Source: Perognathus longimembris pacificus
Taxonomy: Eukaryota; Chordata; Mammalia; Rodentia; Heteromyidae
Length of the DNA: 64,000 nt
Reading direction: 5' to 3'
Assembly: GCF_023159225.1 (NCBI RefSeq)
Contig: NC_063170.1
Span: forward strand, 59,255,708-59,319,707
In this document: positions 23,849 to 34,311 of the stretch, piece after piece
How the letters are laid out: every line of letters begins with the position of its first letter
Numbering within the stretch: the stretch's first letter is position 1
Position numbers and translations under genes: made by a program
Notes under the pieces: generated by a model
Told to the model about the DNA's origin: nothing
The model's input: only the letters and a program-made list of their open reading frames with translations
Database searches by the model: none

Positions 23849-24139
23849 GGGGTGGGGGGGAACAGGGGGTGGGAAAGGGGATACGATCGCCGGCGCAAGG
23901 TTTGGAGTTACAACTGTTTATTTAGTCCTTATTCTCACAGGGGGGCGGGAGCTGCGGGCGAATGGGGGGGCTGGAAGCCAACACTTGGGAGGGGGACACG
24001 AGACTTTGTTTCTGGGCGCAGAGCTCCCCGGCGCCCGTGTGTCACCGCCAGTCTCCCGGGACCGAGGCGGAGCTCCCAACAGGTGGGGAGGGGGCTCGCC
24101 GAGGGCCAGAAAGGAGAAGGAATCAAAGTTTCCGGGCGC

Positions 24140-24186
24140 TGCGGGGTCTGGGGAGGAGGGGGGGGGCGGGGGCGGGGGCGAAGGGA
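24140..24186 (+). other. G-quadruplex-prone G-runs
   Basis: At least five runs of four or more G within 45 bp (ggggtctggggagg, then gggggggg, cgggggcgggggcg). Similar clusters on the same strand lie at 23838-23880, 24475-24492, 26068-26148 and 26250-26345. Confidence 0.75.
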
Positions 24187-25318
24187 GGCGGAGGCTGCAA
24201 ATGACCGCGACCCCGCGGCAGCTGGCAAAGTCCTCGGCTCCCCGCACCGCCGCCACCGCCAACCACGGCACGCCGGCTCGGCCCGTCGGCTCCGGGGAGT
24301 CGGCTCCGCGGGACGGGCATGGAGCCCCGGGAGCTCCGGAGGAAGGCTGCGCGCAGGCGAGACATGGAGAGCCACGGGGTTGCCGGACTGGGCCAGAGGA
24401 CGCGGCGACATGCGCGCGCGCGCCTCGCAGGACAGATCAAGAGCTTTGGCAATCCCTCGTTGCCTAAGCTAAGGAGGGGGGGCGGGGGGGCCGGTGGTAA
24501 AAAACCAGAAAGTGTGTGTGGTGTGATCGGAGGAGGATCCGGGCGCGGCGATTCCTCGCAGCGCACCCTGTTCTCGTGCCCACCCGCGATCTGGCTGGCC
24601 ACGGCTGTACCCAGCGTGTCTTCGGAAAGCTGGGGCCGCGGGGGCCGCACGCGCGTGGGGGTGAGTGTCTGGCAGAGGGTGCGCGGGTGGTGTGTGTAGA
24701 GTTTTCCGGGCTCCGAGGGGGGAGTGGGAGAGCGAGCCGTCCCCACCGCTGGGGTTCGGGGCCAGGCGCGCGTGGCTCCAGGGATGTCCCCAAACGCGGG
24801 GCCCAGGGCGCAGCCGTCCCCAGTCAGTCCGCCCGCATCTGCGAGGCTACCCACGGGCACCAAAGGGGCACACACCCAGGGAGAAGGAAGGGGAAAAGTT
24901 TGCTCCAAGTCCAAACTTTGAGGCGCCCGCTGCACGCCCCCTCCCGCCGAAGCCGCGGCCCTGACCCGGGCCCGGCACCCCCATCTGCGCCCGAGTGGCC
25001 GACACTGGGCACTGAAAGTTACGACCGGCGGCCTGGCTTATTGATTTCTCTACCCCGAGTGCCGGTACAGAGCAAGCGCAGAGGCGTGAAGGGGTCGAGG
25101 GGGAGGCGATCTCGCCCCCCTCAAAGCCGACACCGCACCCCCACCCCCCATTTGACTTATGCAAATGGACCCCGGGGTTCGGCCTTCGGAGCTCCCTCCA
25201 CCCTCAAGCCGGCTCGGAGCCCCTGCCCACCCCGGAGCTGGGGCCCGGACCCCGGGAAAGAAGAAGAGCGGGGAAGGCTAGGGGAGATGCACGTGGAGCC
25301 TGGAGATGAAAAGTAGGG

Positions 25319-25379
25319 TTTTTTTTTTCTTTTTCTTTTTTTTCTCTTTCTTTTTTTTTCTCTTTTTTTTTTTTTTTTG
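25319..25379. repeat. Polypyrimidine T/C tract
   Basis: Sixty bases of T with interspersed C on the plus strand, ending in a T run. It is the strand-mirror of the purine tract at 23774 and, with a second A-run at 26033-26051, lies within the CpG island. It is not a SINE tail: no SINE is attached on either side. Confidence 0.92.
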
Positions 25380-25461
25380 TGCTGCTTGTTGTTGTTTAAA
25401 GTGGCGGAAACAAGGCAGGAGGCGGCTTGGGAAAAAGTGGAGCAGAAATGGAAAAATACAA

Positions 25462-25467
25462 ACTCAC
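25462..25467 (-). other. Candidate 5' splice site, minus strand
   Basis: On the reverse strand the sequence is ttgccgcgg|GTGAGTttg, a strong donor. Another GTGAGT lies at 25553-25558 on the same strand. Upstream on this strand, within 550 bp, are the CRE/E-box/forkhead cluster and a TTATTTATTTATTT stretch, so a leftward transcript starting at about 25.6-25.98 kb is plausible. Confidence 0.35.
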
Positions 25468-25989
25468 CCGCGGCAAATGGTCTCTCGGTGCAAACTAAGG
25501 TGTTTTCGGGCCTTTTCCCCGCGCGCGCCCACTCCCGCCCGCGCGCGCACACACTCACCCGCGCACACACACACACACACGCGCGCACACACGCACTCCC
25601 GGGCGAGGGCCGGGCCGCCGCGAGTACAGCATGCAACTGCCACACAATAAATAACAATAGATTCCTCCGCTCGGGACTAGCTTCCCAGAGCCCCGCCAGC
25701 GCCAGTGGCGGCGGCAGAGGCGCGGACCACGCTGGGCCAGGATGCCCCCCAGCCGGTCCCGACCTCCCACCGGGGGCCCCTTTCCGCCTCCTGCCTTTCC
25801 CAAGGTCCACCCCCTCCCCCAGAGCCCCCGGACTTCTAGCCGCACCCGCTGGCCTGGTCCCTGGGGCGCTGGCGCCCAACCCCTCCCCCCCCCCCAGCAT
25901 CCCGGAACAAATAAATAAATAAGGCGCGCGCAAGAGAGGCCAACACGTCGCGGAGGGAGATGTTGTTATTTTTTGCTGTTGTGCGTCCC

Positions 25990-26019
25990 TGACGTCACAT
26001 CCACCTGCTGGGTAAACAA
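25990..26019. promoter_or_regulatory. CRE, E-box and forkhead-type site cluster
   Basis: TGACGTCA at 25990-25997 is a perfect palindromic CREB/ATF site. CACCTG (26002-26007) is an E-box of the type bound by Snail/ZEB and class I bHLH factors. GTAAACAA (26012-26019) is a forkhead core. The three sit edge to edge in 30 bp of non-repetitive DNA. Binding is inferred from motifs only. Confidence 0.55.
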
Positions 26020-26437
26020 CAGGGCTTGCAGCAAAAAAAAAAAAAAAAAAATCGCAATGGTATGGGAAGGGGGGGGGTGGGAGTTGGAGTTGTAGCTGGA
26101 GTGGGGGGGGGGGGAAGGGGGCTGATCCGGGGAGGGGGGCGTCCCGGGCTGGGTAAGGAAGAGGAGAGAGAAGCCGAGACCCGAGAAAGGCAGGGAACGC
26201 CAGCACAGGCTTTTAAGAGGAATCTGGCTGAGAAGACCTGGAAAATAAGGGGGCCCCGGGGTGGGGGTGGGGGGGTAGGCGCAAACGGAGGGGGGGGGGT
26301 ATTCCTCAGAAGATGAGGGGAAGAAGGGCTGGGGGGTAGGGGGAGGGCTTCAGACACTGGAAAACATCGAGAAAGGAGCGTGGTCACAAGTAGAGCCCAA
26401 GATGCGAATGCGATGGCTATTCGGCTTGGCTCCGGAG

Positions 26438-26447
26438 CTAAAAATAC
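26438..26447. promoter_or_regulatory. MEF2-like / A-T-rich box
   Basis: CTAAAAATAC matches the MEF2 consensus at nine of ten positions and could also serve as a weak TATA-like box. It is an isolated AT island within GC-rich DNA. A CCAAT box (26623-26627) lies about 180 bp to the right. Confidence 0.4.
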
Positions 26448-26776
26448 CGAAGGAAGAGGCGAGGAGCGGCGAGGACGCGCGTTTCCCCCCCGGTTAAAAG
26501 TGAAAGTGCTCTGCCCGCGGTGACAGTCGCCGCCCGGGGAGACCGGGACCGGCGCGCCCGGTCCCGCTCCCCTCCTCTCCCGTCCTCCCTCCGTCTCTCG
26601 CCCCTTTCTTTCTGCACTTTGTCCAATGAAAGGAGGCGAGTTCGGGAGGTGAAAGTTCAGCAGAAGGACAAACCCCGGTTTGCAAGGAAACAGAAGCCCC
26701 ACCAGCCACTCAGCCAGCCCAGGGGTTTTTCCCCCTGCATGTGGGAATCAGGAATCAGCAGAGAGAGAGAGTGCAG

Positions 26777-26778
<2 letters not shown>

Positions 26779-26829
<51 letters not shown>

Positions 26830-26851
26830 GTCCGCACCCCCCCCCCCCCCC
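26779..26851. repeat. (CA)n microsatellite and C-run
   Basis: Fifty bases of CA followed by ccgtccgcac and a 17-base C-run, at the right edge of the CpG island. A short GA run precedes it at 26759-26771. Confidence 0.95.
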
Positions 26852-26951
26852 ATGCTTGTCAGAGTCACTCCAGGAATGTCTCCAGACCCACTTGGGGGAA
26901 AGTGGCTGCGCGGAACTGTGCTCTTGCCTCCTTTCCTCTGAGGAAAACACC

Positions 26952-29230
26952 CAGGGCTAGCATGTCAATCACTTGTTTAACACAAATTACCTCCTCTCCC
27001 ACACATCAGTCACGTGCAAGAAAGCTTTGTCCAAGTCTATGGAAAGGTGAGACTACCCCTCCCCCCCCCCGCCCTTTTTGGGGCTGTTTGGAAGTTTGAA
27101 TTTAGAAATTTGGATGAGCAAATGAGGAGCTTGGAATGTAGATAGCCATTTGTAAAACAAAAGACATTACTATTTCACTTTTACCCTCATAGAGAATACT
27201 ATTTTCTGTTCCCAAAACATGGCTTAGAAAAGTATTAAGACATGTTTAACAGATTTTTTTTTAAATTCAGACCTATCACCCCAGATACTGCCAGACTCTC
27301 AAGCTAGCATTTCCAGCTTTGTTTTATGAAAGTATATTAAAAGCCACTCTATGGATTCCTACCAAGAAGAAAATTACCCTGGGCTGGGGAAAAGGTTTAC
27401 ACAGTACCCTTGGCCTTGAGATTGGCCAAATAATATTCTGATAATACTCTGAGAAGGCTGTTATAAATTCGTTTGCAAATATTGTTCACTGTTCATTTTT
27501 AGCTTTTAAATTTCAGTTACTATGAAGAAAGCATCAGACTACCGCTTTAGAATCATATTTGTTTGGAAAGAAAAAATAATAATAACAAATCTTTCACTGG
27601 TGCTGCAAAATAAAGCCACAGAAAAAGAGACTGCTGTAAGTGAATTCTGTCCTAGCAAAACTCATGTTGAATGCATGCTGTGTAAAGTTCTACAGTATCC
27701 AGACAAGACCACCATCCAGCCTTTTACACTAAATTCATTTTAGTGTATAGGTGCAGCTTCCTAGAAGCTGGGGTTCATGTTATCTTTGTCAAGGTATTAA
27801 TATACCCTCTACTACATTCTAGGCCTCACAATGGGAACTAAAAGATACACAAATAAATAATATTTACTCCTAGGTACTGACAATCTACAGCAGCCAGCAA
27901 TAGCATTTAATATTGACTGAATGCTTCCAAAGACTAGGGCGCTAATCAAAAACCATTATGCTGGTCAGTTCATATTCTCAACAACCCTTTGACACCACTG
28001 GAAATTTCATATCCTGAATCCTCATGGAACTAAAATGGAAATCTACAAAGTAGCCAGTCTACTGGGGAAATTCGTAATTTCTATAAGTGTTTCTGACAAA
28101 TACCACTGCTTTCTATGCATCCTCTCTGAGGGCTCACAGCTTATGTAAATGTGATAAACATATTCATCATCTATAAAGAACAATGCCTCCTCTGATCTTG
28201 TTTTTCAAGTAGCATGTTGTCAATTTTTACTGTCATACAGTATATATTATAATATACATTTAGCTATATATATGTGTGTGTGTGTATGTGTAGCTAGAGA
28301 AATAGATCGATAGATAGATTCCTGCTGGTCTTACAGTATATTTGAACAGCCTGAAATTATAATTCACTTGCAAGTGGTGGCCCAAGTCAGGTTGGCCACA
28401 AGTTTTGCAGACAAAAGGAAATCCTGGTTGTAAATCCTATAATATATGGCACTTAGTTTGGGATATGATTCTGTCTAATGTGTTGCCTTATTAAAGACCT
28501 CCATGTCCGTGTGGTTTACATTAGAGGAAAATGTAACTGCTGCTTAACATAATGTTCATTTCCAATACTGTCACGTTACATTCATAAGGAGCAGATTTTA
28601 ATTTCTTTATCAGTAATCAACTGGAAGTTTCTTTTTGTTAAATTAAAGCAAGGCGGCTTTTTAAAATAAAGGGCATGGGGGTAGGACGCCACCTTTTGGT
28701 GATAAAACAAATAGAAATCCCTTTCTGAAGCATGTTCCTGACATAATTTTATTTTTAATGATGCCCCAAGCAAAGGTGCTTGTCTCCATTTATTTATATA
28801 CCAAGTAAAATAAAACCAACGTAAATGCACAATTCGCAGATGACACTTACTTGCAGGCAGTATTTCTCTAAAGAAACCAGAGTGTGTTCATGCTCTGACA
28901 CATACACAACCTGTATATACAACTTGAACTCATTCTCCGAGTTCTGTGTTGATGAACATAACACACTTCATGATATGTCTGCATGCTTATGTAAGTTTAG
29001 CCTTAAACAGACACTAAAATCACTTAGCTTAGTGTTTCTTACACTATAGTTACTGGATTCCTAAGTTGCCATATCTATATAGCAAAGTAATTCTTGAATA
29101 ATCAACACACTTAATTCATTGGGGTGCTGTTACTATGCTAATTGTGCTAACTATATTCATTTACATCAACCCTTTTGTTTCTGTTACTACTTTAGGTAGT
29201 AAATCTATATCACCCTCCATAAATTAAAAA
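26952..29230. other. SINE-free AT-rich flank of the CpG island
   Basis: No lineage SINE in 2.3 kb. A diverged MIR is likely at 27905-28030. Poly-C at 27058-27070 and a TA/TG-rich stretch at 28235-28320 are simple sequence. No exon was recognised. Confidence 0.45.
27905..28030 (+). mobile_element. MIR-type ancient SINE, diverged
   Basis: 'ttgactgaatgcttccaaag', 'attatgctggtcagttcata' and 'tctcaacaaccctt' follow the order of a MIR core with 'tcctcacaacaaccct'. Boundaries are uncertain. Confidence 0.45.
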
Positions 29231-29235
29231 GCGGC

Positions 29236-29430
29236 AGGGGCTGGGAATATAGCCTAGTGGTAACGTGCTCGTCTAGTATACATGAAGCTCTGAGTTCAAT
29301 TCCTCAGCAGAAAAAGCCGGAAGTGGCGCTGTGGCTCAAGTAAGTGGCAGAGTGCTATAGCCTTGAGCAAAAAGAAGCCAGGGACAGTGCTCAGGCCCTG
29401 AGTTCAAGCCCAGGACGGGCAAAAAACAAA
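29236..29430 (+). mobile_element. Dimeric ID-Geo SINE
   Basis: ID monomer (ggggctgggaatatagccta, gttcaattcctcag) joined to a Geo monomer (ggaagtggcgctgtggctca, agcccaggacgggcaaaaaa). A short insertion 'taag' occurs in the right box A region. It is the first SINE after the repeat-free zone. Confidence 0.92.
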
Positions 29431-29532
29431 ACCAAACAAAAAGAGGCACAATGCAAACAAAGCCGCTGGTTTCTCTTTGTGAGAATGGCAAATGAAACAT
29501 TCAAATTGAATTTCAAGAGGAGAACATGTGCC

Positions 29533-29797
29533 TGAGGCCGGTAGCACATGCCTGCCATCCTAGCTACAGTCCTGCAATTTTATAGGCTGAGATCTGAAGA
29601 TTGTTGTTCAAAGCCAGCCCAGGCTGGGAAATCCTGGAGACTTTTATCTCCAGATAATCAGTTAAAAAAAAAAAAAAAAAAGCTGGAAGTAGAGCTGTGG
29701 CTCAAGTGGTTGGGTTCCAGCCTTGAGCAAAAAAACCTAAGGGATAGCTTCCTGGCTTTGAGTCCAAGTCCTAGTTCTAGCACAAAGGGGGGGGGGG
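29533..29797 (+). mobile_element. Composite B1-Geo SINE
   Basis: The left half has an insertion (agtcctgcaattttat) between 'cctagctac' and 'aggctgag'. The middle linker is an A-run of 18. The right monomer is complete (agctgtggctcaagtggttg, cctagttctagcacaaag), ending in a G-run. Confidence 0.85.
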
Positions 29798-29896
29798 TGG
29801 GTAAAAAACTTTCCCCTTGATTACTGATAAAGAAATAAATATCTCCTTGCCAAAGTAATGTGTCTATGTTGAAAATGAAGAGTGTAAGAACATAAC

Positions 29897-30122
29897 TGTG
29901 CCCCAGTGGCTCAGTGGCCCAGTGGCTGTAATGCTACTACCCAGGAGGCTGAGATCTAAGGACATGGCTTCTGCTTTGAAGCCAATTAGGGCAGACAAAT
30001 CTGTAAGATATTTACCTCAAAGGTATCCGTAGAAATCCAAAGTGGTAAAGTACTAGCCATGAGTAAAAAAAAAAAAAAAAATCTGAGCAAGAGCAAAAGG
30101 CCCCGAGTTTAAACCCTGGTAC

Positions 30123-30125
<3 letters not shown>
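29897..30125 (+). mobile_element. Composite B1-Geo SINE, rearranged
   Basis: The beginning carries a local duplication of 'ccagtggctcagtggccc'. The B1 body (acccaggaggctgagatcta) and the Geo end (ccccgagtttaaaccctgg) are clear. The tail is the adjoining CA repeat. Confidence 0.8.

Positions 30126-30176
<51 letters not shown>
30126..30176. repeat. (CA)n microsatellite at a SINE tail
   Basis: Fifty-one bases of uninterrupted CA directly after 'taccag', the 3' end of the SINE. Confidence 0.96.
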
Positions 30177-30177
<1 letters not shown>

Positions 30178-30337
30178 ATGATCATTACCAAACGATCTTG
30201 TTTTCTCTATTTAAAATAATCAGGGGTGGGGAAGGAATGATTTCCACCTGGGATTCAAAGTTACCTAAGAATGTCCCAGTGACAAGACTCCCACACTTGG
30301 GAAAGCCTAAGCACAACTAAGCATGTCAGACCACAGA

Positions 30338-30432
30338 AGGGAAACTGAGGCCCCGAGAGTGAAGTCATTCTCCAAGGCCAAATAATTGGTTGATGATTGA
30401 ATGATGGGACGGAGTCCAGGTGGTCTGACAGT
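30338..30432 (+). mobile_element. MIR-type ancient SINE
   Basis: 'gggaaactgaggccccgaga', 'gtgaagtcattctccaaggc' and 'agtccaggtggtctgac' match the 3' half of MIR. Diverged but in the right order. Confidence 0.7.
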
Positions 30433-30951
30433 GTATTTGCATCTCAGTCTTTCCATCTCACAAAACTGACCAGTCCTCAAATCTTAAGCAGCCTGGCCAG
30501 CCTCCAGGAACAGATGATGGAGTAGCCAAGGCTCCAGTGGCCCAACATCAAGTTAAATGCCTTCCTCAGCTGCTCTGCTCTCTCAGATGTGGCAGGCATC
30601 CAAGGGTGGGGGTTGGGGGGTAGATTCATGAAGAGAGGAAGGAATGGACAGAAGAATGAGCAAGGAGCTCATGACCACTAGCAGACCAGTCTGTAAAATG
30701 AAAGGTTAATTTTCCTTCCAAGAAGAAGAAAATGGCTAACAGAAATCATGCACTTCACAGAAAGTGTCCACGGGAGCCCATGCAGAGTCTTCCTGGTGTC
30801 CCTGTCTGTTCACAATGGAAGCCACCACCATCAGGTTCTAACAGGCCCTGAAACTCACCATACTGGGAAAATAGGGCTGATAAAATTGGGAGACAGAACC
30901 AACCCAACTCACAAGTGTTTTCCCTAATAATGAACTTACGAGACTCAGCTT

Positions 30952-31156
30952 TTTTTTTGGGGGGGGGGGCATTCTTGGGCTTGACTGTGGGCCTGAGCAC
31001 TGTCCCTGGCTTCTTTTTGCTCAAGCCTAGCACTCTACCTCTTGAGCCACAGCGCCACTTCTGGCTTGTTCTGACTATGTGGTGCTGAGGAATCAAGTCG
31101 AGGGCTTCAGGCATGCTAGGCACGCACTCTACTGCTAAGCCATATTCCCAGCTCAG
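30952..31156 (-). mobile_element. Dimeric ID-Geo SINE
   Basis: On the reverse strand an ID monomer (plus strand: ccatattcccagctc at the right end) is followed by a Geo monomer and a tail now read as T9 plus a G-run. Diverged by several substitutions in box B (gattcctcagcacc region). Confidence 0.88.
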
Positions 31157-31559
31157 GCTCAGCTTTTAATCTGGAAACAAGTGCACTTTTTCTGCTTTAA
31201 TAACCACAGTATAATCTTACTGACCAAGACTGTAATTCCTGGGTTTTTGGGGTTTTTTGGTAAAGGATACAGTCTTATATTCATAAATAAATAGGACCTG
31301 CACATAGTTTTATGCAAACATCTTGATATACTATCTTGTACTTTTTTCTAAAATAGTCTTTGTGAAACAAAGAACTTGCCTATAACTGTACAGTGTACCA
31401 TTTTGTTTTAGGGGACCAGAAAGATTGTAATAGCTATGAAGTACAATGTACAATAAAGTAGTTAACCAGTATCTTCACTATAAAGAATTATTCCAGGCCC
31501 TGATGCCCTGAGCACCTACAGAACAACAACACATTGGCACCTGTAAAGGTAGTATGGAT

Positions 31560-31800
31560 AGCTAAGCAAAGGGAGATATATATTTACCTATAGCCAGGGC
31601 ACCACCTGGGGGGTGGTATTAAAAATCAGAGCCCGGTATGGTGGGTATAGGAGGCTAAGGTATACATGACTCAAGTTTGAGAGTTTGAGGCCAGCCTGGG
31701 CTACATAGCAAAACCAAGTTAGAAAAAAAGAATTACAAAAACAGAATCTCTGAAGCCACTTGAGCCTACTGAATCAAAATCTGCATCTTAGCAAAAGCAC
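31560..31800 (+). mobile_element. MER5-like hAT fragment interrupted by a B1 monomer
   Basis: Left part 'caccacctgggg...ttaaaaatcag' and right part 'cctactgaatcaaaatctgc' are adjacent words of MER5-type non-autonomous hAT elements. They are separated by a monomeric B1 (31628-31738, 'gtttgaggccagcctgggct' ending in an A tail). Identification is from memory of the consensus. Confidence 0.5.
31628..31738 (+). mobile_element. Monomeric B1 SINE
   Basis: A 7SL-type body 'gcccggtatggtgggta' and 'gaggccagcctgggctacat' with an A tail. It lacks the Geo monomer, so it belongs to an older B1 layer than the composites. Confidence 0.75.
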
Positions 31801-33647
31801 TGAGTCTTATACACATCCACAAGTGTGAATCTCAGCATAGTACTATACAGGCCCTTCTTCAACATGTCATCTCTCAGTCATCTTTACAGCCTACCACCAC
31901 TCGTGCGCTAGTCCTTGTAAGCTGTCTGCCACACTGGATTCTCCAAACTGGCATCTTTTGTACACTTTGTTGGGTTGCTGTTTTTCAACTGCTTGCAAAG
32001 TTAAGCCACTAAATCACCTCTGTAAACCATGATTAATTCCTTTGACATTAATAATAGGGTGACTTCTCTCTCCTGTTACCCCAAAGAGACTGCTAATTGT
32101 GTTCCAATTGTTTACCTTTGTATTGTTTTATGAGAGCTCAGAGAAAGATGGAAGATATTCCCCAGCAGGCCAGAAACAAATGCCAGACAGGTTTTGGAAA
32201 GGCTGAGCACATGCTATGACTACACCTTGTTAGTAGAAGGGCTTTGCTTTCTTTGTTTTCTTTTCTTTTTTATGGAAGGGATGACGCCTCCATAATTATA
32301 GGTGTTGCTGTTTAAAACTCCGAATGTTTTCCAAACCACCAAGGGGGCCACACCTCCGACAACCCAGGAGTCAGCCTTGGTCCTATCCTCTTCCCAGTTC
32401 TCTATAAACAGTTCATAAAGACATATCCAGGTCTACTAGGTTTACATTCAGCATAATGAGAAGCAGGGAGAAGATCTCCAAGCCTCTCTGCTTCCTGAAT
32501 GAACACGAGGGAGCCACAGGTAAAGCTCCAATAGACATGGCTCATTTGTTATCTGTGAAGTCCTCCAAAAGAGGCAGTTGTTCACCTTCCCAGCAAGACA
32601 ACAGATCCCTTTTGTAACCCCCCAAAAATAATTAAAACCATTGTTTTAATACTATCCTAAGGCAGTGTAATTAAGTCTCCCCAGAGTGAGTAATTGTGTA
32701 CCTGAATTCAAAATAAGATTTCACATGTAAAGCAACATCCTGATGGTAATCGCACAGAAGTGTCTTGGCTTCCATTTGGGGTACACAAGTGCCAGCTCAG
32801 CGTTACAATAGGCATTGTTAGGAAGGGCTGCAGGAAACGTGTTTGTGGAAGGAAGAAGGCAGGTCTACCCACCTTCAGGAAGGAACGGTGGGGCCATATG
32901 TTCCGAACCACGGAAGATTTTAATGAGGGACTGAGCATCAATCCAGTGTAGGAAATCCGGGATCCTAAGAGAAATCCTTCATTCCAAGGATAGGTAGTGG
33001 TGCTAGGAGCATCTTGGAGAAGCCAGAAGTCCTAAACATATGGGGGGGGGTGGGGGGGGAGGGCCTCTATGAAAAGCTCAAGAGCCAGCCTGAAAGACCT
33101 TTGCAATCCCAATGGGCAGACCAAGAGTGAGAAAAGAAATCACAATAGTATGTAGTATCTATGGAAAAATGATGTCCCTTCTTTAGAGAGGATGGGGTAA
33201 GGGGGCTGGAATCTGTGTTTCAACACATGTTAGCAGGTGACATTACTATCATGACTTACAGAACCCCATCAGACAGCTGACATTACTGAAGAGGTTACGT
33301 GACGCACAGTTGGGAGGATGTACTAACTCCATCTACTAGCTGCTGACTGCTGTTACCAAGAAAGTAAGCCCAGGACCATGAAGAGCTTTCAAAATGTCAA
33401 GAAAGGCAAGAAATGCAGAATTTTCCTTCAATATTCTTCAGCTTTTAATATTCTACATGCACCACTCAAAACAAGAGACTTTATCAAGAATCCAAAGCCA
33501 CCTAGTTTAGATTCCTACTTTTGGAGAAACTAAGTCACTACCTCCGTTGAAGATGGCTGGATTTGTTCCTTCAGTGAGCACAGTGAAATCAGTCAGAAGA
33601 AGGAAAACATGGAGAATAGTGTTAGATGCTTCACTCTAAATAAACCT

Positions 33648-33895
33648 GGCGATACCTGGTGCTCATGGTTCATCCCTGTAATTCCAGCTACTCAGGAGAC
33701 CAAGATGTGAGGATCATGGTTCAAAAGACAACACAAGCAGACAACTCTGAGAGACTCATATCTCCAATTAACCAGGGAAAAATAAAACAGAAGTAGAAGT
33801 ATGGCTCAAGGGGTAGAGTGTCAACTTTGAGCAAAAAACGCCAACCAAGAATGTAAGGCCCTGAGTTCAAGTCCCAGTCCCAGCAGACCAAAACA
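33648..33895 (+). mobile_element. Composite B1-Geo SINE
   Basis: cctggtgctcatggttcatc, agctactcaggagaccaaga, aattaacca linker, then Geo with 'atggctcaaggggtagagtg' and 'ccctgagttcaagtcccag'. Complete but with about one difference every eight bases. Confidence 0.88.
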
Positions 33896-34088
33896 AATCC
33901 TAGTGAAGAAGATCGGTTTACATTTTTGTTGGCAGTAGTTGTTTGTGTTCTGTGACAGTCTTGGACATGAGATCTTCCTGCTTCAGCCTCCAAGTGCTGA
34001 GATCATCAATGAGAATATACTTGGCTCTAATCTACATTTTGAATATATCACTGATTTTAAAATAGCAAATGGTCAAGACATCAATCAA

Positions 34089-34277
34089 GGGCTGGGGATA
34101 TGGCCTAGTGGCAAGAGCACTTGCCTCATATACTTGAAGTCCTGGGTTCGATTCCCCAGCACCACATATACAGAAAATGGCCAGAAGTGGCGCTGTGACT
34201 CAAGTGGCAGAGTGCTAGCCTTGAGCAAAAAGAAGCCAGGGACAGTGCACAGGCCCCGAGTCCAAGGCCCAGGACTG

Positions 34278-34307
<30 letters not shown>
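34089..34307 (+). mobile_element. Young ID-Geo SINE with perfect target duplication
   Basis: ID left monomer (ggggctggggatatggccta, box B ggttcgattcc), Geo right monomer (agaagtggcgctgtgactca, agtccaaggcccaggactgg) and a pure A tail of about 30. The perfect 14-bp duplication aagacatcaatcaa lies at 34075-34088 and 34308-34321. The intact tail and perfect duplication indicate a recent insertion. Confidence 0.96.

Positions 34308-34311
<4 letters not shown>

Larger units (their letters stand above)
23205..26660. promoter_or_regulatory. CpG island, likely (possibly bidirectional) promoter of an unidentified gene
   Basis: About 3.4 kb of GC-rich DNA with undepleted CpG, standing out against AT-rich flanks. 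It contains TGACGTCA (25990), the E-box CACCTG (26002) and forkhead-type GTAAACAA (26012) within 30 bp, a MEF2-like CTAAAAATAC (26438) and CCAAT (26623). Strong GTGAGT donors follow CGG on the plus strand (23603) and the minus strand (25467). The long open frames across it (up to 349 codons) are low-complexity Pro/Arg/Gly/Ala frames expected of GC-rich DNA, overlap on both strands and match no protein I recognise. First exons here are probably non-coding. The gene could not be named. Confidence 0.85.
31160..33645. other. Repeat-poor single-copy DNA
   Basis: Apart from the MER5-like/B1 pair at 31560-31800 and a G-run at 33042-33061, nothing was recognised in 2.4 kb. No exon is supported. Confidence 0.45.

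Noticed and set aside
24123..24935. A 270-codon minus-strand frame and a 231-266 codon plus-strand frame over the same DNA
   Set aside because: Long frames on both strands are expected in GC-rich DNA with few stop codons. No known protein or conserved motif was recognised.
25909..25923. aaataaataaataag as a polyadenylation or AU-rich instability signal
   Set aside because: It sits inside the CpG island next to promoter-type motifs and no transcript end is supported; more likely simple sequence or a TATA-like region.
25157..26206. A 349-codon open frame on the minus strand of the CpG island
   Set aside because: Composition is low-complexity (Pro, Arg, Lys and Phe runs from T/C and CA tracts), other frames on both strands are equally open, and no domain is recognisable.
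34100..34240. tRNA gene-like box A and box B in ID monomers
   Set aside because: These are SINE promoters derived from a tRNA; there is no cloverleaf with matching acceptor stem, so no tRNA gene is called.
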